The notes below the pieces were generated by a model. It saw only the letters and a program-made list of their open reading frames with translations. It did no database searches and had not been told where the DNA came from. 64,000 nucleotides of DNA from Euptelea pleiosperma (lineage: Eukaryota; Streptophyta; Magnoliopsida; Ranunculales; Eupteleaceae): positions 19,098,154 through 19,162,153 of the forward strand of contig CM068552.1 of assembly GCA_035048495.1 (NCBI GenBank). The letters run 5' to 3'. How positions within the stretch are numbered: position 1 is the first letter of the stretch; each line of letters begins with the position of its first letter. Shown piece after piece: positions 22,375 to 35,545 of the stretch. The position numbers were made by a program, and so were the translations under genes.

Positions 22375-22738
22375 GCGGGGGTCGGTGCTATGTTGAGAGG
22401 GTGGCCCAAGGTGGATCTCTCAGCTGGGAGCAGGATTTTGTAGAGGACGATGCCTTTTGCAGTCATATGGGGCATTTGGTGGGAGAGGAATACGAGGGTT
22501 TTTAGAGGAGAAGAAGTCTCTCTCCAAGACATCATCATTAGCACTAATTAGGCTTCTCTCCATATTTGGGAAAGCATTTTTACCGAGTTGAGGAACACTT
22601 TTTTTAGTGATATGGTTTTCAGGTTTGATACTTTGTTGATAAGATAGTTTTTAGCCCAAGCAGGGGCTGTCCTCTCTGTATTCCCGAGATCTTCTCGATC
22701 TCCTTTTTATATGTTTATTGACTTTTAAAAAAAAAATG
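22375..22738 (+). mobile_element. LINE 3' fragment
   Basis: The plus strand encodes AVIWGIWWERNTRVFRGEEV..LQDIIIS, the conserved stretch after the zinc-binding reverse-transcriptase domain of plant L1 ORF2. It then reaches stops, a short 3' UTR ending GTTTATTGACTTTT, and a run of A at 22728-22736. It differs in sequence from the LINEs in the units, so it is a separate insertion. The 5' border is uncertain. Confidence 0.65.
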
Positions 22739-24246
22739 CAACATCGAAGCACCTTTAACATAGAAAATATAGCCATACATAAAATGCTGATATTTGACGA
22801 CATCACCACATTTGAGCACAGTTTGACTACTGTTGGCAACACTAGTTTAGCTTCATTTGAATTCTTTGACTATGAATGACATGCCTGAAACTCAATTAGC
22901 ATCACTGAGACACCCAAATTGGCACTACTATCACATCAAGATATCCAAAGTGACAAAGAAAATGTGCTGCCCGAGGGATCTTGTTGTGCCAAGAGAGAGA
23001 TGTGAGCTGAAACAGGGATTGTAAAAGTGCGAGCCCCGATCCTCGGTCCAAGATGAAGAAATCAATACCACCCAAGGACTTATATATGGTGTGGTGTGGA
23101 GATGTTTCTCCCCTTTTTAACAAAATCATATTTTAGTATTTAAAACTACCATTGTTTTTAAAATAAAAACAAGCCAACACATCTTACTATTTTTTTTGAG
23201 TAAAGAATCTTCTTCATGTTGACTTCTTTCCTTATTTTCTAAAAATCACCTAAAACTTTAAAAAATCTTTTTTTAAAATTTTAAAATCCAACTTTACTTA
23301 TTTGGAAAGGATGAGACACGTCCTCATCTTTTAGCAATTTTCAACTCTTGACTTTCCAATTAAAACCATTTTCTCTTTTAGCAAATAAAACTTGAGCTAC
23401 TTTTTTTTATATTAAAAAAATATTTTGAACTTATTTTTTCATTAAAATACTATTTTCTTACTTCATTTCAACATCTAAAGGTATTCAAATATGCCAACCG
23501 ACCATCATTGTTTTGAGAAAATAGATATTTTCTTTTTAAAATATCAAAACTCTTTTTTTAGTATTAAAATCTTTTGCTTGGAAAGAGAAAAAATACACCG
23601 GCTATATTCTTTTGGTAATATCCTACATATTTGCTAAAATGATTATTGTATACTACGCATTTATCCCTTGTGTTGACACGGTTCTTTACCTTGGATCATC
23701 AACTTTGCCCACCAATTCGGCTCACATCTTGGTAGTGTGACCTACTAGCCTTTTTTGAATTTCAATTCTTGTGATTGGGCTTGGGCTTGACCGGCTTTGA
23801 GAGTGAGCTTTGGTACTGGGCTGTAGCACCCGGTTATATCGAGTCCTTGAATTTGTACTTTAGCACACTTCTTTAGGCATTGGGTTAGCTCACCTATACA
23901 AACAACAAGGAAATTAATGTAAGCCCATTATCATGAAAGTTCCGAAATGTTCTTATGCTCATGAAATTCCCTAGATGTGAGAAAAGTCACGAAAATGGAT
24001 AATTCTCTACTTTATAAGTAAAAAATAGAGATTTATGTAGGAAACTCTTGATAACATCTTGGGATAAATGGGAAAAAATATATAAAATGACGAGTTATCA
24101 CCTACCCCTATTGCTTTCCAAATTAGGATTTTGTCTAGCTTTGACAAACATTGTTGTGAGTGCTCTAGTGGACGACAGTCCACGAGGCACAACTGAATGG
24201 TCTCTTTTCTTCCTCTTACTTTTAGTGTTTGGAGTCATACCTGGAC
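22739..24246. other. AT-rich intergenic region
   Basis: No gene is seen. There are many A and T runs, notably 23150-23620, without recognisable terminal repeats. It ends where unit 4 begins with ATTCCTCAGTTATC. Confidence 0.5.
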
Positions 24247-25458
24247 AATTCCTCAGTTATCTTTCATAGCATGCTTTGAGACTGATCCCATGTTAGATTG
24301 TTAAAGTTTTGATAACAGTGCTGGGATGGTGACAATACCAGAGTTTGGATTGGGAGGCATGGCTTTCTCACTAAAATGTGCACCTGAATGATGGTCTACA
24401 AATCTCACACTGACAGAGGAGGTACATACAGAATGGGACCCATCTTTCGATGGATAGATTCACTCCAGAAACCGATCTGATTAGATGATAATAACCACTA
24501 GATTTATTTCATTATCCACTGTCAATGAATATTAGCGAGCTATCTAGAAAAAAGAAATATTTCATAGAGCTGATGGTTACAGTTATCTAATCGTATTGGT
24601 TTTTTGGCGAAGATTTTGGTGGGATGTATTGAATAATGGGTGTGGATGGGAGGTGGGACCGCATGTGAACCATCACCAAACACCCTCTAGATGGGGATTG
24701 CCGGATTTGTTTATAACAAAGGACGCCAGATCTGCACCGCACAGTAACGGTGTAAATGGGCCAGTCTTGGTCCTGGGCCCGACTTTTGGTATATTTTGAG
24801 TAGGCCTAAGCATGGAATCCTTGGTCATCAATCCAACTTTTCAAACGTTTACCAGCATTAGGACTTGCCATGACCAAATTCCACACCATTTAAAAGAAAC
24901 TAACCATCCGATCAAGGACCTTCATGAAACAACCTATGAACGGTTCAAATTCAATACAAATGTGTATTAGTGGTCATCCAATTAAATGGTCAATATTGCG
25001 GTAATCGGCCAGGCATTGCTGTGAATTTTGGGCTGTCCGATTACTAGGGCATGAAATTGGCCGGATCCTATAGATGATCATGATCTGGTTCTGTCTTGAT
25101 CCAAATCCAGATCTGATGGCCCACACCATTAGGATATGAACCATACTCTAATCCGTATTGAATGACCCAAATCCAGTATATTGATTAGTTATATAATCAC
25201 AAACACAATCATCCAAAGGATCCGAATGAATCCAAGACGGCCAAACAGTACTACATTCAGACGTGAAATCAATTGGACACGGGTCAGATCAGGTCCCCTA
25301 GATCCATATTCGTCCATTTTGTATTTGGGATACATTTTGAGGATCCAAATCAGTTATAAAATAGGTGTTGACTGGGTCAGGAGGATTGACCCGGTCCTTT
25401 TCTTGCAATCCAAATCTAGTTTCCTTATTCGACACAAGTTACTTGGTACGTAACAAAT

Positions 25459-25467
25459 CTATAAATA
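25459..25467 (+). promoter_or_regulatory. CTATAAATA box of hairpin A4
   Basis: Canonical TATA box exactly 125 nt before the hairpin, as in units 2 and 5. Confidence 0.6.
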
Positions 25468-25583
25468 CCCCCCCTATCTTTGTTGTTTAGAGAACCCTAA
25501 ACTCTTTCTTTCTTTCTTTGCTCTTGGGTGGGTCCCCCATCTACCTCTCCGAGTTACAGCAGGATAGTCGCGACCTTACGATC

Positions 25584-25709
25584 TAGGTGGGGCCCCCACT
25601 CTACTTGCGGGTCTTGATCTCTGTAATCCATGCGGAAAGGCATGCATGTTGTTTTCTCGCAGTTGGACAATAGAGGCAAGAGCCGCACGTAGAATGGGGA
25701 CGCCATCTA
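25584..25709 (+). ncRNA. Type A MIR-like hairpin, copy A4
   Basis: The 5' arm TAGGTGGGGCCCCCACTCTA aligns without gaps over 21 positions with the reverse complement of the 3' arm; four differences leave one G:U wobble and three mismatches. Above this lie TGCGG and TCTTG helices and a loop containing GCATGCATG. It is essentially identical to A5. Confidence 0.55.
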
Positions 25710-26163
25710 CACTCTCTTACGTACGTGTTCGATTGCAACCGGAGATAGTCCGTTACCACAAGGTACGTGCTTCTACACTTCTATGCAAATGGTGGTTGCA
25801 TAAGTAATTGGTCCCACCTAATAGATCTTGTAGTTGAAAAATCAAGATGGTTGGACAATCTCAACCATCCAATTTTCTCGTTTTTTGAAGATGGTTTAGA
25901 AAACCAGAAGAATGAAAAACTATATAGCAAGAAAGTCAAATAGATCAGATGGTCTTCTTTTTTTCTGGAGGAAGATCAGGTGGTCTCTATCATCCAACTG
26001 CTTTGATATTTACCTAGGGAATCCCCAAGGTGGGACATATCAAAAGGTGGGTCCTAAACCCCTGTCCATGCAGTGCACAAGCCGGGGTGTACATTTTGAC
26101 CTGCACCTGCATGCATGCATGACATATCCCATTGTAGATATATTTCAGTATTCAGGACAATCA

Positions 26164-26204
26164 TGGTGAAGATGATGATCACAATGAGGTGATCATCTTC
26201 ACCA
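26164..26204. repeat. GATGATCAC palindrome, unit 4
   Basis: Same form as unit 2 (extra ATG in the left arm, AATGAG spacer). Confidence 0.75.
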
Positions 26205-26652
26205 AAAATTAGCCTTTGACGCATCTACAGTGGGCCTGCCTGACCAAAACTTAGCCAAAGTTTCTCAACAAGAAAGGAGAGTCTACATATGACATATCCT
26301 ATAGTGGGCGAAGAAGGTAAACTCTTTATTTCTTTATTTCTCTCTTTTCTTTCTCCATTTGTTAGTATTTCACTTTTTCCTGATAACCTTCTTGATTTTT
26401 CTTTTTGATAATGCTCACAAGTTCTCCAAACAATGCTGGATCCATCTCTTCTGCACTAATATTTCTTCCAAATCAACTCGATCATGGTAGAAAACAGCAT
26501 GCTGCTTCAATAGAGCATTCTTTCCTATGTCTACCAATAGTGTCAACATCAGCAAAATTTCAAGCCAGTCTTGCCCAACATCAAGCCAACTTTCAACGAC
26601 TGAATTGGTCCTTGCTGCCACCAATTTATAGAAGGGATACACGACCTCTAAT

Positions 26653-26765
26653 CTAGGTGGACTCCCATTCTATGTAAGGACCTTGGTTCTGGCAATCCAT
26701 GAAGAAAGGCATATTGTTCTCCTGCAGTTGGATAACTAAACCAAGAACCAAGAACATAGATCTAG
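26653..26765 (+). ncRNA. Type B hairpin copy B4 with deleted 3' core
   Basis: The 5' arm is complete (CTAGGTGGACTCCCATTCTA), but the 3' arm reads ACATAGATCTAG where B2 and B3 read ACATAG plus 12 nt plus ATCTAG. The missing 12 nt are the heart of the conserved block (AATGGGGACACC). The stem base can no longer form, so this copy is probably inactive. B5 has the same deletion, which therefore predates the unit 4/5 duplication. Confidence 0.45.
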
Positions 26766-27013
26766 TTCTACATGTTCGATTGCAACCTTGATCTTGATTC
26801 TGGCAATCCGCCACCAATTAATTTCTTGGTTTGGATATAAAAACCTTTTTTTTTTTTTTTTTTTGTGTGAGAGTGAGAAATTTTGTGAGAGACTTTGGTT
26901 TTTGGGCTTTTGAATTCTTTGACATATGAACAAAGCAAACCATCAAGCCAACCTTGCCCAACATCAAGCCAGCCTTCAACGACTGAATCAGTCCTATCTG
27001 CCACAAATTTACA

Positions 27014-27138
27014 CAGGTGGACCCCCATTCTATGTAAAGACCTTGTTTCTGGTGATCCATGCGGAAAGGCAAATTGTTCGATCTCCGGCGCTTGGATAAG
27101 TGAACCAAGAACCTTACATAGAATGTGGACACCCTTTA
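27014..27138 (+). ncRNA. Type C MIR-like hairpin, copy C4
   Basis: A long uninterrupted helix CATTCTATGTAA / TTACATAGAATG, then CTTG(G)TTC / GAACCAAG and ATCCATGCG / CGCTTGGAT, around a loop with AAATTGTTCGATC. The 3' block has changed to TAGAATGTGGACACCCTTTA. It lies about 360 bp downstream of B4 as part of a local tandem duplication (hairpin plus LTR head). Confidence 0.5.
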
Positions 27139-27147
27139 GTTCTACAT

Positions 27148-27540
27148 GTTCGATTGCAGCCTTGATCTTGGTTCTGGCAATCTGCCACCACTTTCTTGGT
27201 TTGGGTATAAAAACTTTTTATAATGTGTAGATTTTTTTTGGTGAGAGTGAGAAATTTTGTGAGAGACTTTCTCTTTTGGGCATTGAAAAAGCTCTTCGTT
27301 GAAGAAGCTTGTACGCCTTGTAATTTTGTGATCTCCATAATGAAAAAGAAGACTCCTTTGTTGTTGCCCGTGTGGACGTAGGCATACTGCCGAACCACGT
27401 AAATATTTGTGTCCACATGTTTCTTTTTTGCATTATTTTATTTACTTTTCTTCTTGTATATCCGGTTGTGTGTGCTTCGTTTTTCTCAACATTACTGACT
27501 CTAGAGAAAATCCATTACCAGAAGGTAGTGTGTAATTATC
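27148..27540 (+). mobile_element. Copia-type LTR fragment, unit 4
   Basis: Contains GGTATAAAAAC, GTGAGAGTGAGAAATTTTGTG, GAAGAAGCTTGTACGCC, and the TGTGGACGTAGGCATACTGCC and GAACCACGTAAATATTTGTG tail. A shorter piece of the same LTR head also follows B4 (26770-26900). Confidence 0.6.
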
Positions 27541-28137
27541 ACTGTTCCCTACATTGATAATATGATCCCATATATACATGGTAACGACAATAAACAAGGT
27601 AGAGTGGAAAATCTCACCTAAAACTCAAACAACAATGAGGATTTGAATTATTCATTAGTAATAATTGACATCTCTGCTTACAATCTATTGACCGTCCAAT
27701 GAATGATTCACCTCTTTGATGATCCATAACTTAATAAATTTCGATGACGATCTCATATATCTCATTCTTTTCAAAATGATTGCTTGGTAGTGTAAGATGT
27801 CACCCATTGAATGTTTTCTTTGTTTTGTTTTTGGAAGGCAAACCATTAAATGTTGGGTTCCACCCATAGAGAAAAGCTCCAAATTGCCCTAATTAAGAAG
27901 TCAATACTGAATCAACATAATGTTTGGGTTTTTTATCTATTTTATGGCCAATCAAAAGACCACTGCCTAGGGTCTCAGGCATGGAAATGTACTCTGGACT
28001 GCAGATCTTATAATTGGACATGGAAATCCCTTATAGATTAGAGCATATGAGACAAGTTCAGATGAAATACCGAAGGTTAGGCAGTTCAGCAAATGCATTG
28101 GATCCAAAATATACAAAAAACGACAAAGAATGTAGGA

Positions 28138-28305
28138 CAATGCTCACAAGTTCTTCTTCAAAGAACTGCTTTGCCTACAATGCTGGCTCCATCTCTGCAT
28201 AAATTTCTTCCATTGTTATTCTCTTCTCCCTTTATCAGATGGCATGATAGAAAACAGCATCCTGCTTCAAATAGCATTCTTCCTATTAATAGTGTCGACC
28301 CATAA
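28138..28305 (+). repeat. Module M, second copy in unit 4
   Basis: Nearly identical to 4652-4815, including the AAGTTCTTCTTCAAAGAAC local inverted repeat and AATAGTGTCGACCCATAAC. Confidence 0.6.
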
Positions 28306-29724
28306 CAGATTTCCTACAGGGATATATACCCAACATAAACAAGACCATTCTTACGATCTCCTTCTAAAATCCTTGATCTAATCCAGAACATCAACATCAC
28401 TCTTGAAGATCTTTATGATCATGAGAAGTTATTGCCATGGTGTACAGCAACAGGCTAGGTAATGTTTTTTTTTCCAGAAGGTGATCTACATTCCACGAGC
28501 TTTTTGCTCCACTGACACTACTGGAAAAAAAGAGAAAAAAACACAAGAAAGGTCACTGAAAACAATCATCGAGAAATAGCAGTCCCCTTAAGGGAGGCTA
28601 GAACTCCAACATATAGCATCTTGAAGGGCATCGAGTAAATTAGACAATGAAAATGGTTGTAGATGTGGAAAAGACAAGAGTTGATAACTCAAACACTAAC
28701 CACAGCAATAGTCAGAGTGGTAGCTACAAGCTTAATTGACTCATGGCGGCCCATCTGATGAAGAAATCAGCAAAATAACAATCAGATGGAATAAGGGCAA
28801 ATATTTGCCCCATCCTAATAATGAAATTGAAAAAGACGCTTATGTCCTTAATTACTAGTAAACTAATTAACACACAAACGGAAGCCTCTAACACTACCCC
28901 TCAAGCTAGAGCACACATTCATGGCTTGGAAGCTGAAAATAATAGAACAAACCCAATCTCTTCCTAATCAAAGGGTACAACAATCTCTTATAGTTACCAT
29001 TTCCCTCACAAAACTGGAATTGGCTTCTTCGTGCTTTTTTCATTAATGGGAAACTAGATCCAAAGCAATCCAGGTTGCGGCTTAAATGTCTCATAACATC
29101 TTCATGGGAAGATGGACCTCAACACCGTCTCACTTAACATATTTTTAAACAAAAACCATAAAACTCAAAACGGCAGCAGTTCCTAGTAATATACAATGAA
29201 AAATAGAAAAGCTAAAACCAAACTTCAATTGCAGAAAGTGTAGAAGAACAAGGACTAACGTGGAACCCCCAAACTTTTCATAAAGAGAAGATAAAAAAAA
29301 GAAAGGACAACAAATCTATAATATATTGGGTTTCCAAAAAAAAACCCACAAAAGCAATCAGCTTTCCAAACTAAACGTTTCAAGCTCAAATCTGCAAATA
29401 CTCCCTATTAAACCTTAGCTTAATATTAAATTTTTTTCAAAAAACACCCCTATTTCAACTCCTTCAGGTGCAGGGATGTGCTTGTGCTTCAGACATCTAG
29501 AAAGCGCCATGTCAAACACCGATACACACATCTTGTCATTGTTACGTAGCTTTAAAACTAAAAATTTAAGGTCTGTTAAAAATACTGAAAATGGCACAGA
29601 TTACACATGCGCACCACCCACCAACTTTGAGAAATTCATCTTTTTTGCTTTACAAAAATGTCTTGGCTAATAAGTCATAGCTTGAAATTCATGTGTTAGA
29701 TGAAAAGATGCGTGAGAGACAAGG

Positions 29725-29984
29725 AATCAGAGTATTCGAGGGCAAACAAGCAAATTTGCAGGCCGTAGTTCTTAACATCAAGGGGATGATGTTTCTTATC
29801 CTGTTTGCAGGGGCTTATTGTTCGGTGGGGTCTTCTTTGAACTTGGGATGGCAGTTAGTCGGGTTTGTGTTTTATTTGTGTTTTTGTAACCTTTGCTTTC
29901 TGTAGGTCAGCTCGACCTCTTTAGCTCAAGCCTGCTATTTCTTGGCGATTGGCCGCAATAAAATTTATACTTATAAAAAAAAAT
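29725..29984 (+). mobile_element. LINE 3' end, orthologous copy in unit 4
   Basis: Same insertion as 6258-6535, with the GAGACAAGG duplication at 29716-29724 and 29985-29993. It is internally shortened by loss of GAGGACTTTATTTTTCG relative to unit 1. It was copied by the segmental duplication rather than inserted independently. Confidence 0.8.
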
Positions 29985-30250
29985 GAGACAAGGTTACTCT
30001 AGTTATTATTTGTATCCAAACTGTCTTTCATCACTTCTGAGGCTGTTTTACTAGATTTGACCAAGTGATGTAGGACAAAAAGAAGTTCAATAAGGCCTAG
30101 GTTTAGAAAATCGTAATTAAGGGTGCACAGGGTTGGAGGGGTTAAGAAAGAGTAATCAGGCCTGGTTTGATTGAGAATAAAGTGTAAGATTTGGGGTTAT
30201 AGTTGGGTAAGATAATGTAGAATTATGGGGCTGGATTAAGGGCTGAACAT

Positions 30251-30493
30251 TCATTTTTTGACAAGTGTAAACTATCATTAATAGCAAAAGAAGATTACAG
30301 GAAAAGCCTATGAGGTCGAGGTGACCTTCAGGAGGCTGAGGCACCTACATCATCACTGAACAAGGGAAAAGGCAAAAAACAAAGAAACCAAACATCATAC
30401 TAAATCTCTATGGCATATCATGTCCCACCGGAATAAAAGTCATCAAAGAATAATCCCGGCCCTGACATTCTCGAAAGGCTTTAGACCAGAAGA
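30251..30493 (-). mobile_element. Second LINE, truncated by the CACTA element
   Basis: Matches 6803-7045. The left target copy GGGCTGAACAT is at 30240-30250, but after GACCAGAAGA the sequence switches to CACTACTACAC. The remaining 149 bp of the LINE, its right target copy and the bases equivalent to 7206-7240 are absent here and do not reappear beyond the right end of the CACTA composite. Confidence 0.8.
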
Positions 30494-30552
30494 CACTACT
30501 ACACAATACTATTTAGACTACACTGTTAAAAATTTAATAGACTATGATTTTA
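30494..30552 (+). repeat. CACTA terminal inverted repeat, left
   Basis: Starts CACTACTACACAATACTATT and continues GACTACACTGTTAAAAATTT. The inverted partner at 56066-56124 differs at one base (CTGTT versus CTCTT) in the first 52. Contains AGACTACACT, similar to short subterminal motifs in CACTA elements. Confidence 0.9.
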
Positions 30553-33500
30553 TTTAAAAATAAAGCCTAAAAGCCAAATTAATAAAAAAAATTATTTAAA
30601 AAAATAAAGAATACGGTTTTAGGAAAATCTGTAGTTTAAAGTGTTGCAAAATGGCCACCGTTTTTTTTAAAACCGTAACCATAACCTATAGGTCACGAAG
30701 TGGGTGAAAACGGAGGTATTTTAAGAGGATAAAAGGCTACAAATAACCCTTATTTGAGGCCACGGCGTTTCTAGAATGCGTGGTTATGAAAACTACTGGG
30801 GTTTAGGGTACGGTTTGGGGGTAAACCGATGCTTTAGAAAATAGAAACTCAACCCGATCTAAACCTCTCCTCTCTTTTATTCTTTCCCATCTCTCTCTGC
30901 CCTTTCCCCATCACTCTCTCTCGTCACTGCTCACTGCTCTCTCGCTCCGCGTCGTTGTTCTTGCCGGCCGTTGCTCTACTACTCCACGCAGCAAACAAGG
31001 CTCTACGTGCGCCTTAACTATTGCTCCGTCGGTGCTCCGCCTGCCTTTTACCGCGAGCATCTTTGCAGCCCTCAAATCTCCACCTTTGTGGATTGTAATT
31101 TGAGTTTCCCCTCAAATCTCCTCCACCATCCACCTACCTCAAGTAAGAGTAAGTTATTTCTTATTTTAATTAAAAATTTCATGATTTTTGGGACTATAAA
31201 TTAGAGATTTCTGATCGTATGGATGTTTGGCCGAACCCTTGATGCAGCGATAGAACCATAGATGTTTTGCTGAACCCTATGAGTCATTTCTAATACTCTC
31301 CTAGACGTTGGAAACTTGTTTGAGACTAGAAGATTTAGCTTCACATTCGACATTCTTTGCTGCATCCACATACGAGGGTTTGCTTCTTCTTTTTTCTATT
31401 GTGAATCTCAGTCCAGATTCTCTTTTGATAAACTTGCATTCTATATTGGTGTGTAACGTGGTATTGAGGGTTCATGCTTGTCTTCTTGCATTGCTATTGC
31501 ATAGTTTCTTGGCATTTGCGTCTTTTAAATCTGCATCCTTCGCATTTCAAATTTGCTTACAAAGAATTATAATTAGATTTTGAAATTATCATAGAGGATC
31601 AACTTTGATTTTAGTCTAATTTATTCAGAAATTTTTTGAATCTGAACATTCTTTCCCAATTTTCAGAAAGAAACAAATGATTTGGGAATTTTGAGAATTT
31701 AAAAAATAGTCTCTTTTACGACCTAGTCAAGAAAATGTGGTGTGTAAATACCTTGAATGGAATTTCGAGAATTTGAAAAAATAGTTTCTTTCGGAGTCCT
31801 TCCGGATTCCCAAAAAGTGTTTGAAGAAATGCCAAAATCATGCACTATCTCCATCAATTCAATGCTTGACGCCCTTGGAAAGAAGACCAGACAGTCCACA
31901 TGTACATGGATGGGTGATTTGTGCAACATCAGGTGAATGGTTTGGCCGAGGGTGATGAAACCCTGCTCCATATATTTTGTCTATTAGTTTGTAAATTTAA
32001 AGATTGAATGCTTTCAGAATATTTCTGACTTGAGTTACCTTAATCTCATAATCTAAGAGCTGTTTTGGTTAGGATTTTTTATAATGAATTTAGAAAACTA
32101 AGGGTTTTAGGACCTTAATCTCTTATTTCACTTGTGATTTTACTAGAAAGATGATGCAATTTTTTTTAATCTCAACTCTTTGATTAGTAGGAAATGAGTA
32201 AATTTCAACTTCCTAGATAGAGAAACTGACAACGCACTTCATTTTTTTGCTTTGAGACGTAGAATGAAGTATTATGTTGCTTATATTTCCAATTTGTCAT
32301 GGATCTGGTTCAAGGTCAAAGAGAATTCTGGGTGAAATTGTTTGCAAGTGATCATCCTGTGGCTTGGGATATAATCTATGGGTGCAATTGTGTTTTCAAA
32401 TTCTGTAGCAAATAATACAACATAACATGTCCAAGTCTACAGCATTACCAGATGGTTTCCAATACATTACACCTTACATAGTTTTTATTGGATAAAAAAT
32501 AATTGAATGCCTCAATTCATAAATGTTTACTAGGCATGGAATTCTGCAAGTCTCTCCCTTGCAGCAATTCCATGCTCTCTAGATAGATTTTTAATTACTT
32601 GGTATTTGCAAAAAAAAACTAAATATTCTATAAGCTAAATGCCCTCAGCACATTCGCTAGTTGAATAAATTGCAGTAGTATAATTACTCTTCATAGCTAT
32701 TTTACATTCGTAAGCTTGCTAGTTTCATCTAAATGATTAGTAGCCACAATATCACTGTTGGTTTCAGCCTTCTAATAGGCCAATTTGGAATATCGCTTGG
32801 TTTCAGCCTTCTAATAGGCCATTCTGCATAATTATTTACATGAAGTGATTACATCCCCCCATCATCAAAATGCTCTCGGGTCGTAAGTTCTCTATTTTTT
32901 TTAAGTTCTTTCAATGGAATGGTACATGCTCTCAAATTCTCGCCCTGTTACATTGTCGATTATGTTCATTTTGTAGACGTACACACAAAGTGTAATTTTC
33001 AGTCTTGTAGATGTAAAGAGTTTTTGTCTTGTAGATGTAAAGAGTGTTTGTCGTGACTACGAGTCTGTAATGGGAGAACATGTGTGCTATAATTGTTCAA
33101 TCTTGTTTTGCTCATTGGTAATGGTCTTTGTGAGTAGCATGGAATGGAGCCGCTGCTGAAAATCCCTTTTGAGAGTAGTTCATCTTCCGGTGGTTTCATT
33201 TTGTTGGGGCTGAAGCTTTTCTCAAATTGGATTCTGCTGGACTGTGTTATCCAAAGAACAACGTTTTGTCATTATTTCTCCTCATCAAGCGCAAAGCTGG
33301 ACTGGCAAGGAAGGTCTTTGATGGAAGTCATGATGGTTGCACAGCTTGGAAGTGTTGCATGGTTCACTTTGATTCATGTTTTTTGCATCATAAAAAACCA
33401 ATTTCTACTCAATCCCTTATTAGAGTTTTATGTTATTAGTCCGGAGTTCTATACAAGTCTGAATTAAGGGCTTATATAGTAATTATTCAATTTTTTTCTT

Positions 33501-35545
33501 CCTGGGCACTGATCTTTGAGCCAGAGGTATATGTTGGAGTCTGGATTCTTTTTTTATTAACACGAAAGATCAAATTTCTGTTTTGTTGGTACACAGCTGG
33601 TTACCTGGGAAGTCATTGATTGTTCACAAGTGCTGCAACTGCTGCTCTCCTTGGTCTTGGAAGTCTTTTGATTATTAACAGAGGAGGTTGATTGTTTAAG
33701 GTTGTATGTATGCTGGCTAATTGTTTGCTCTTCCCTAGTTGTTTAATTTCCTCCTGACAGACATTATATGAGTTTAATGTGTGTACACTTGCATATATGC
33801 ACACCAGCAACAGGAACAAAATTTGTGGAAAGCATAATTGCTATAGTGAAAATCTGAGTCATTTATGTGCTGTTTTCAAACAAAACGGATGTTATATTTG
33901 TGGTCACTGTATTTCAATAGTTGAAATGGCTAGCAGATTCTTCTGTTTTATATTTATTTTATTTTGGGTTGTATAGAACTAACTGGATTCTGTTTTTAGG
34001 AATTCAAGCTTGACCAAGTGCACACTCAACTTCAGGTAATTTTCAACACTTCATGTCATCTGTTTCATATGCGATTTGGCTTCTTGTGATACCAAATAAA
34101 TTATAGTACAAGTGATGCTGGAAGATAACAGGTTTCTTGTCTTGAATTGTACTCTATTTGATGTTCTGCCCTATGTTCATGTATCTCTTTATTGTTTGTT
34201 ACTTGTTCATGCTTTTGAGCATTAAGGAATGATTCGTAGTTTTGGGCATATTACATCTGACACATTGGGATTGATCTTAAAGATCCTCATAATTACTTTC
34301 TTTATAGTATGTCTGATTAACACACATTTTAATATTTGTAGCATCTTTATAGTGAGTATTTTGAGTATCCCATATGCAGGGTGTAGAGAATTGTTATAGT
34401 TCATGGCATTATTGAATTTGGTAGCATTCACAAAATTAATTAGACATTGTTTGCCCGGCAATGAATTAACTGGACATGATTGAATTATGCCACTTTTGTC
34501 AAAATGTTGTACTTATCAGTCAATGACCAATGGGACTTAGGTGAAACCCTACATCATCTGCTCATTTGTTTCTTTACTAGATTATAGATGGCGTTACCAA
34601 GGTATGTTAGTACGAAGTTTAATATTTCTGACAGAACAGAAACATCCACTTTTCAGTTTGGAGTTCAGCAAGGTCCTCTTAAGTAATATAATTGATCAAA
34701 ATTTGTATGTTGTTGACATCTTGTTTTTACTGTAGCTTTGAAGAGTGCCCCATTTGGATGCATAATGTATTATTGAGTTTTCTTCTTATCGTAATTTAAT
34801 CAAAGGTGTATAGATATGAGAATGTTGCTTGTTATGAATTTCTCTAATGCTCTGTTTCAATGTGTGGATCTAATTTTTTTTCGAAAAGTTTAACTTGATA
34901 TGAAATAAACATGACAGACTGTATAAAATATGTTGTCCATTCCTTGTAAGGTTGACATGAATTCAGTTACCTTGGTAACAGATGCATGGTTTCAAATATT
35001 ATCTTGTCCCATAGAGCATTCTTGAATTGAAATTAGGTACTTGAATTCTTGAAATCAACTAGAATAATATTTTTTTAAGGTGAGTGAATCCTTGATGTAA
35101 CGATGCTCATCAAATGCTAGCAATTAAGGCCTAGAGTTAATGTTCATGATAACTTGATAGATCATGATAACTTTTCAGATGTTTGGTAGATGTTAGTTCT
35201 TTATATTTGGTAATTAATGTTATCAGAGACAAACAAGGCAAACACCTAGGCACAAGGCACAATGCCCGCATTGCTTATGGCCTAGTGTGCATTGGGTGCA
35301 TAGAATGATGTCTGTCTGCCCATCGATCAGGGTTATCTAGCTCTTAAGTTTTATTTTTTTAGCATAACATTCTACTGTCCTGTCCCATGTATAATAATTC
35401 AATTGTTTCCCGAATTTTAACAATGAACTAGAATGTCATAGAACACTTAAGTTATGAGATTGAAGTACAAATATTAACAAAGAGTTAGATAAACTAGAAT
35501 GTCATAGAACACTTGATTTTATCCAAGTTATTGATGGTGTTTCAG

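Larger units (their letters stand above)
24247..30493 (+). repeat. Segmental repeat unit 4
   Basis: Close relative of units 1 and 5. It contains a TATA box, hairpin A4, the palindrome, hairpins B4 and C4 in tandem, an LTR fragment, module M at 28138-28305 and both LINE insertions. The second LINE is interrupted at 30493 by the CACTA terminus. The proximal part resembles unit 2 and the distal part unit 1, so it retains the fullest hairpin set. Confidence 0.8.

Noticed and set aside
33144..33467. 107-codon open frame in the left CACTA arm, also present in the right arm
   Set aside because: Its presence in both arms only reflects the inverted duplication. No domain or family was recognised and it lies in the probable leader region.
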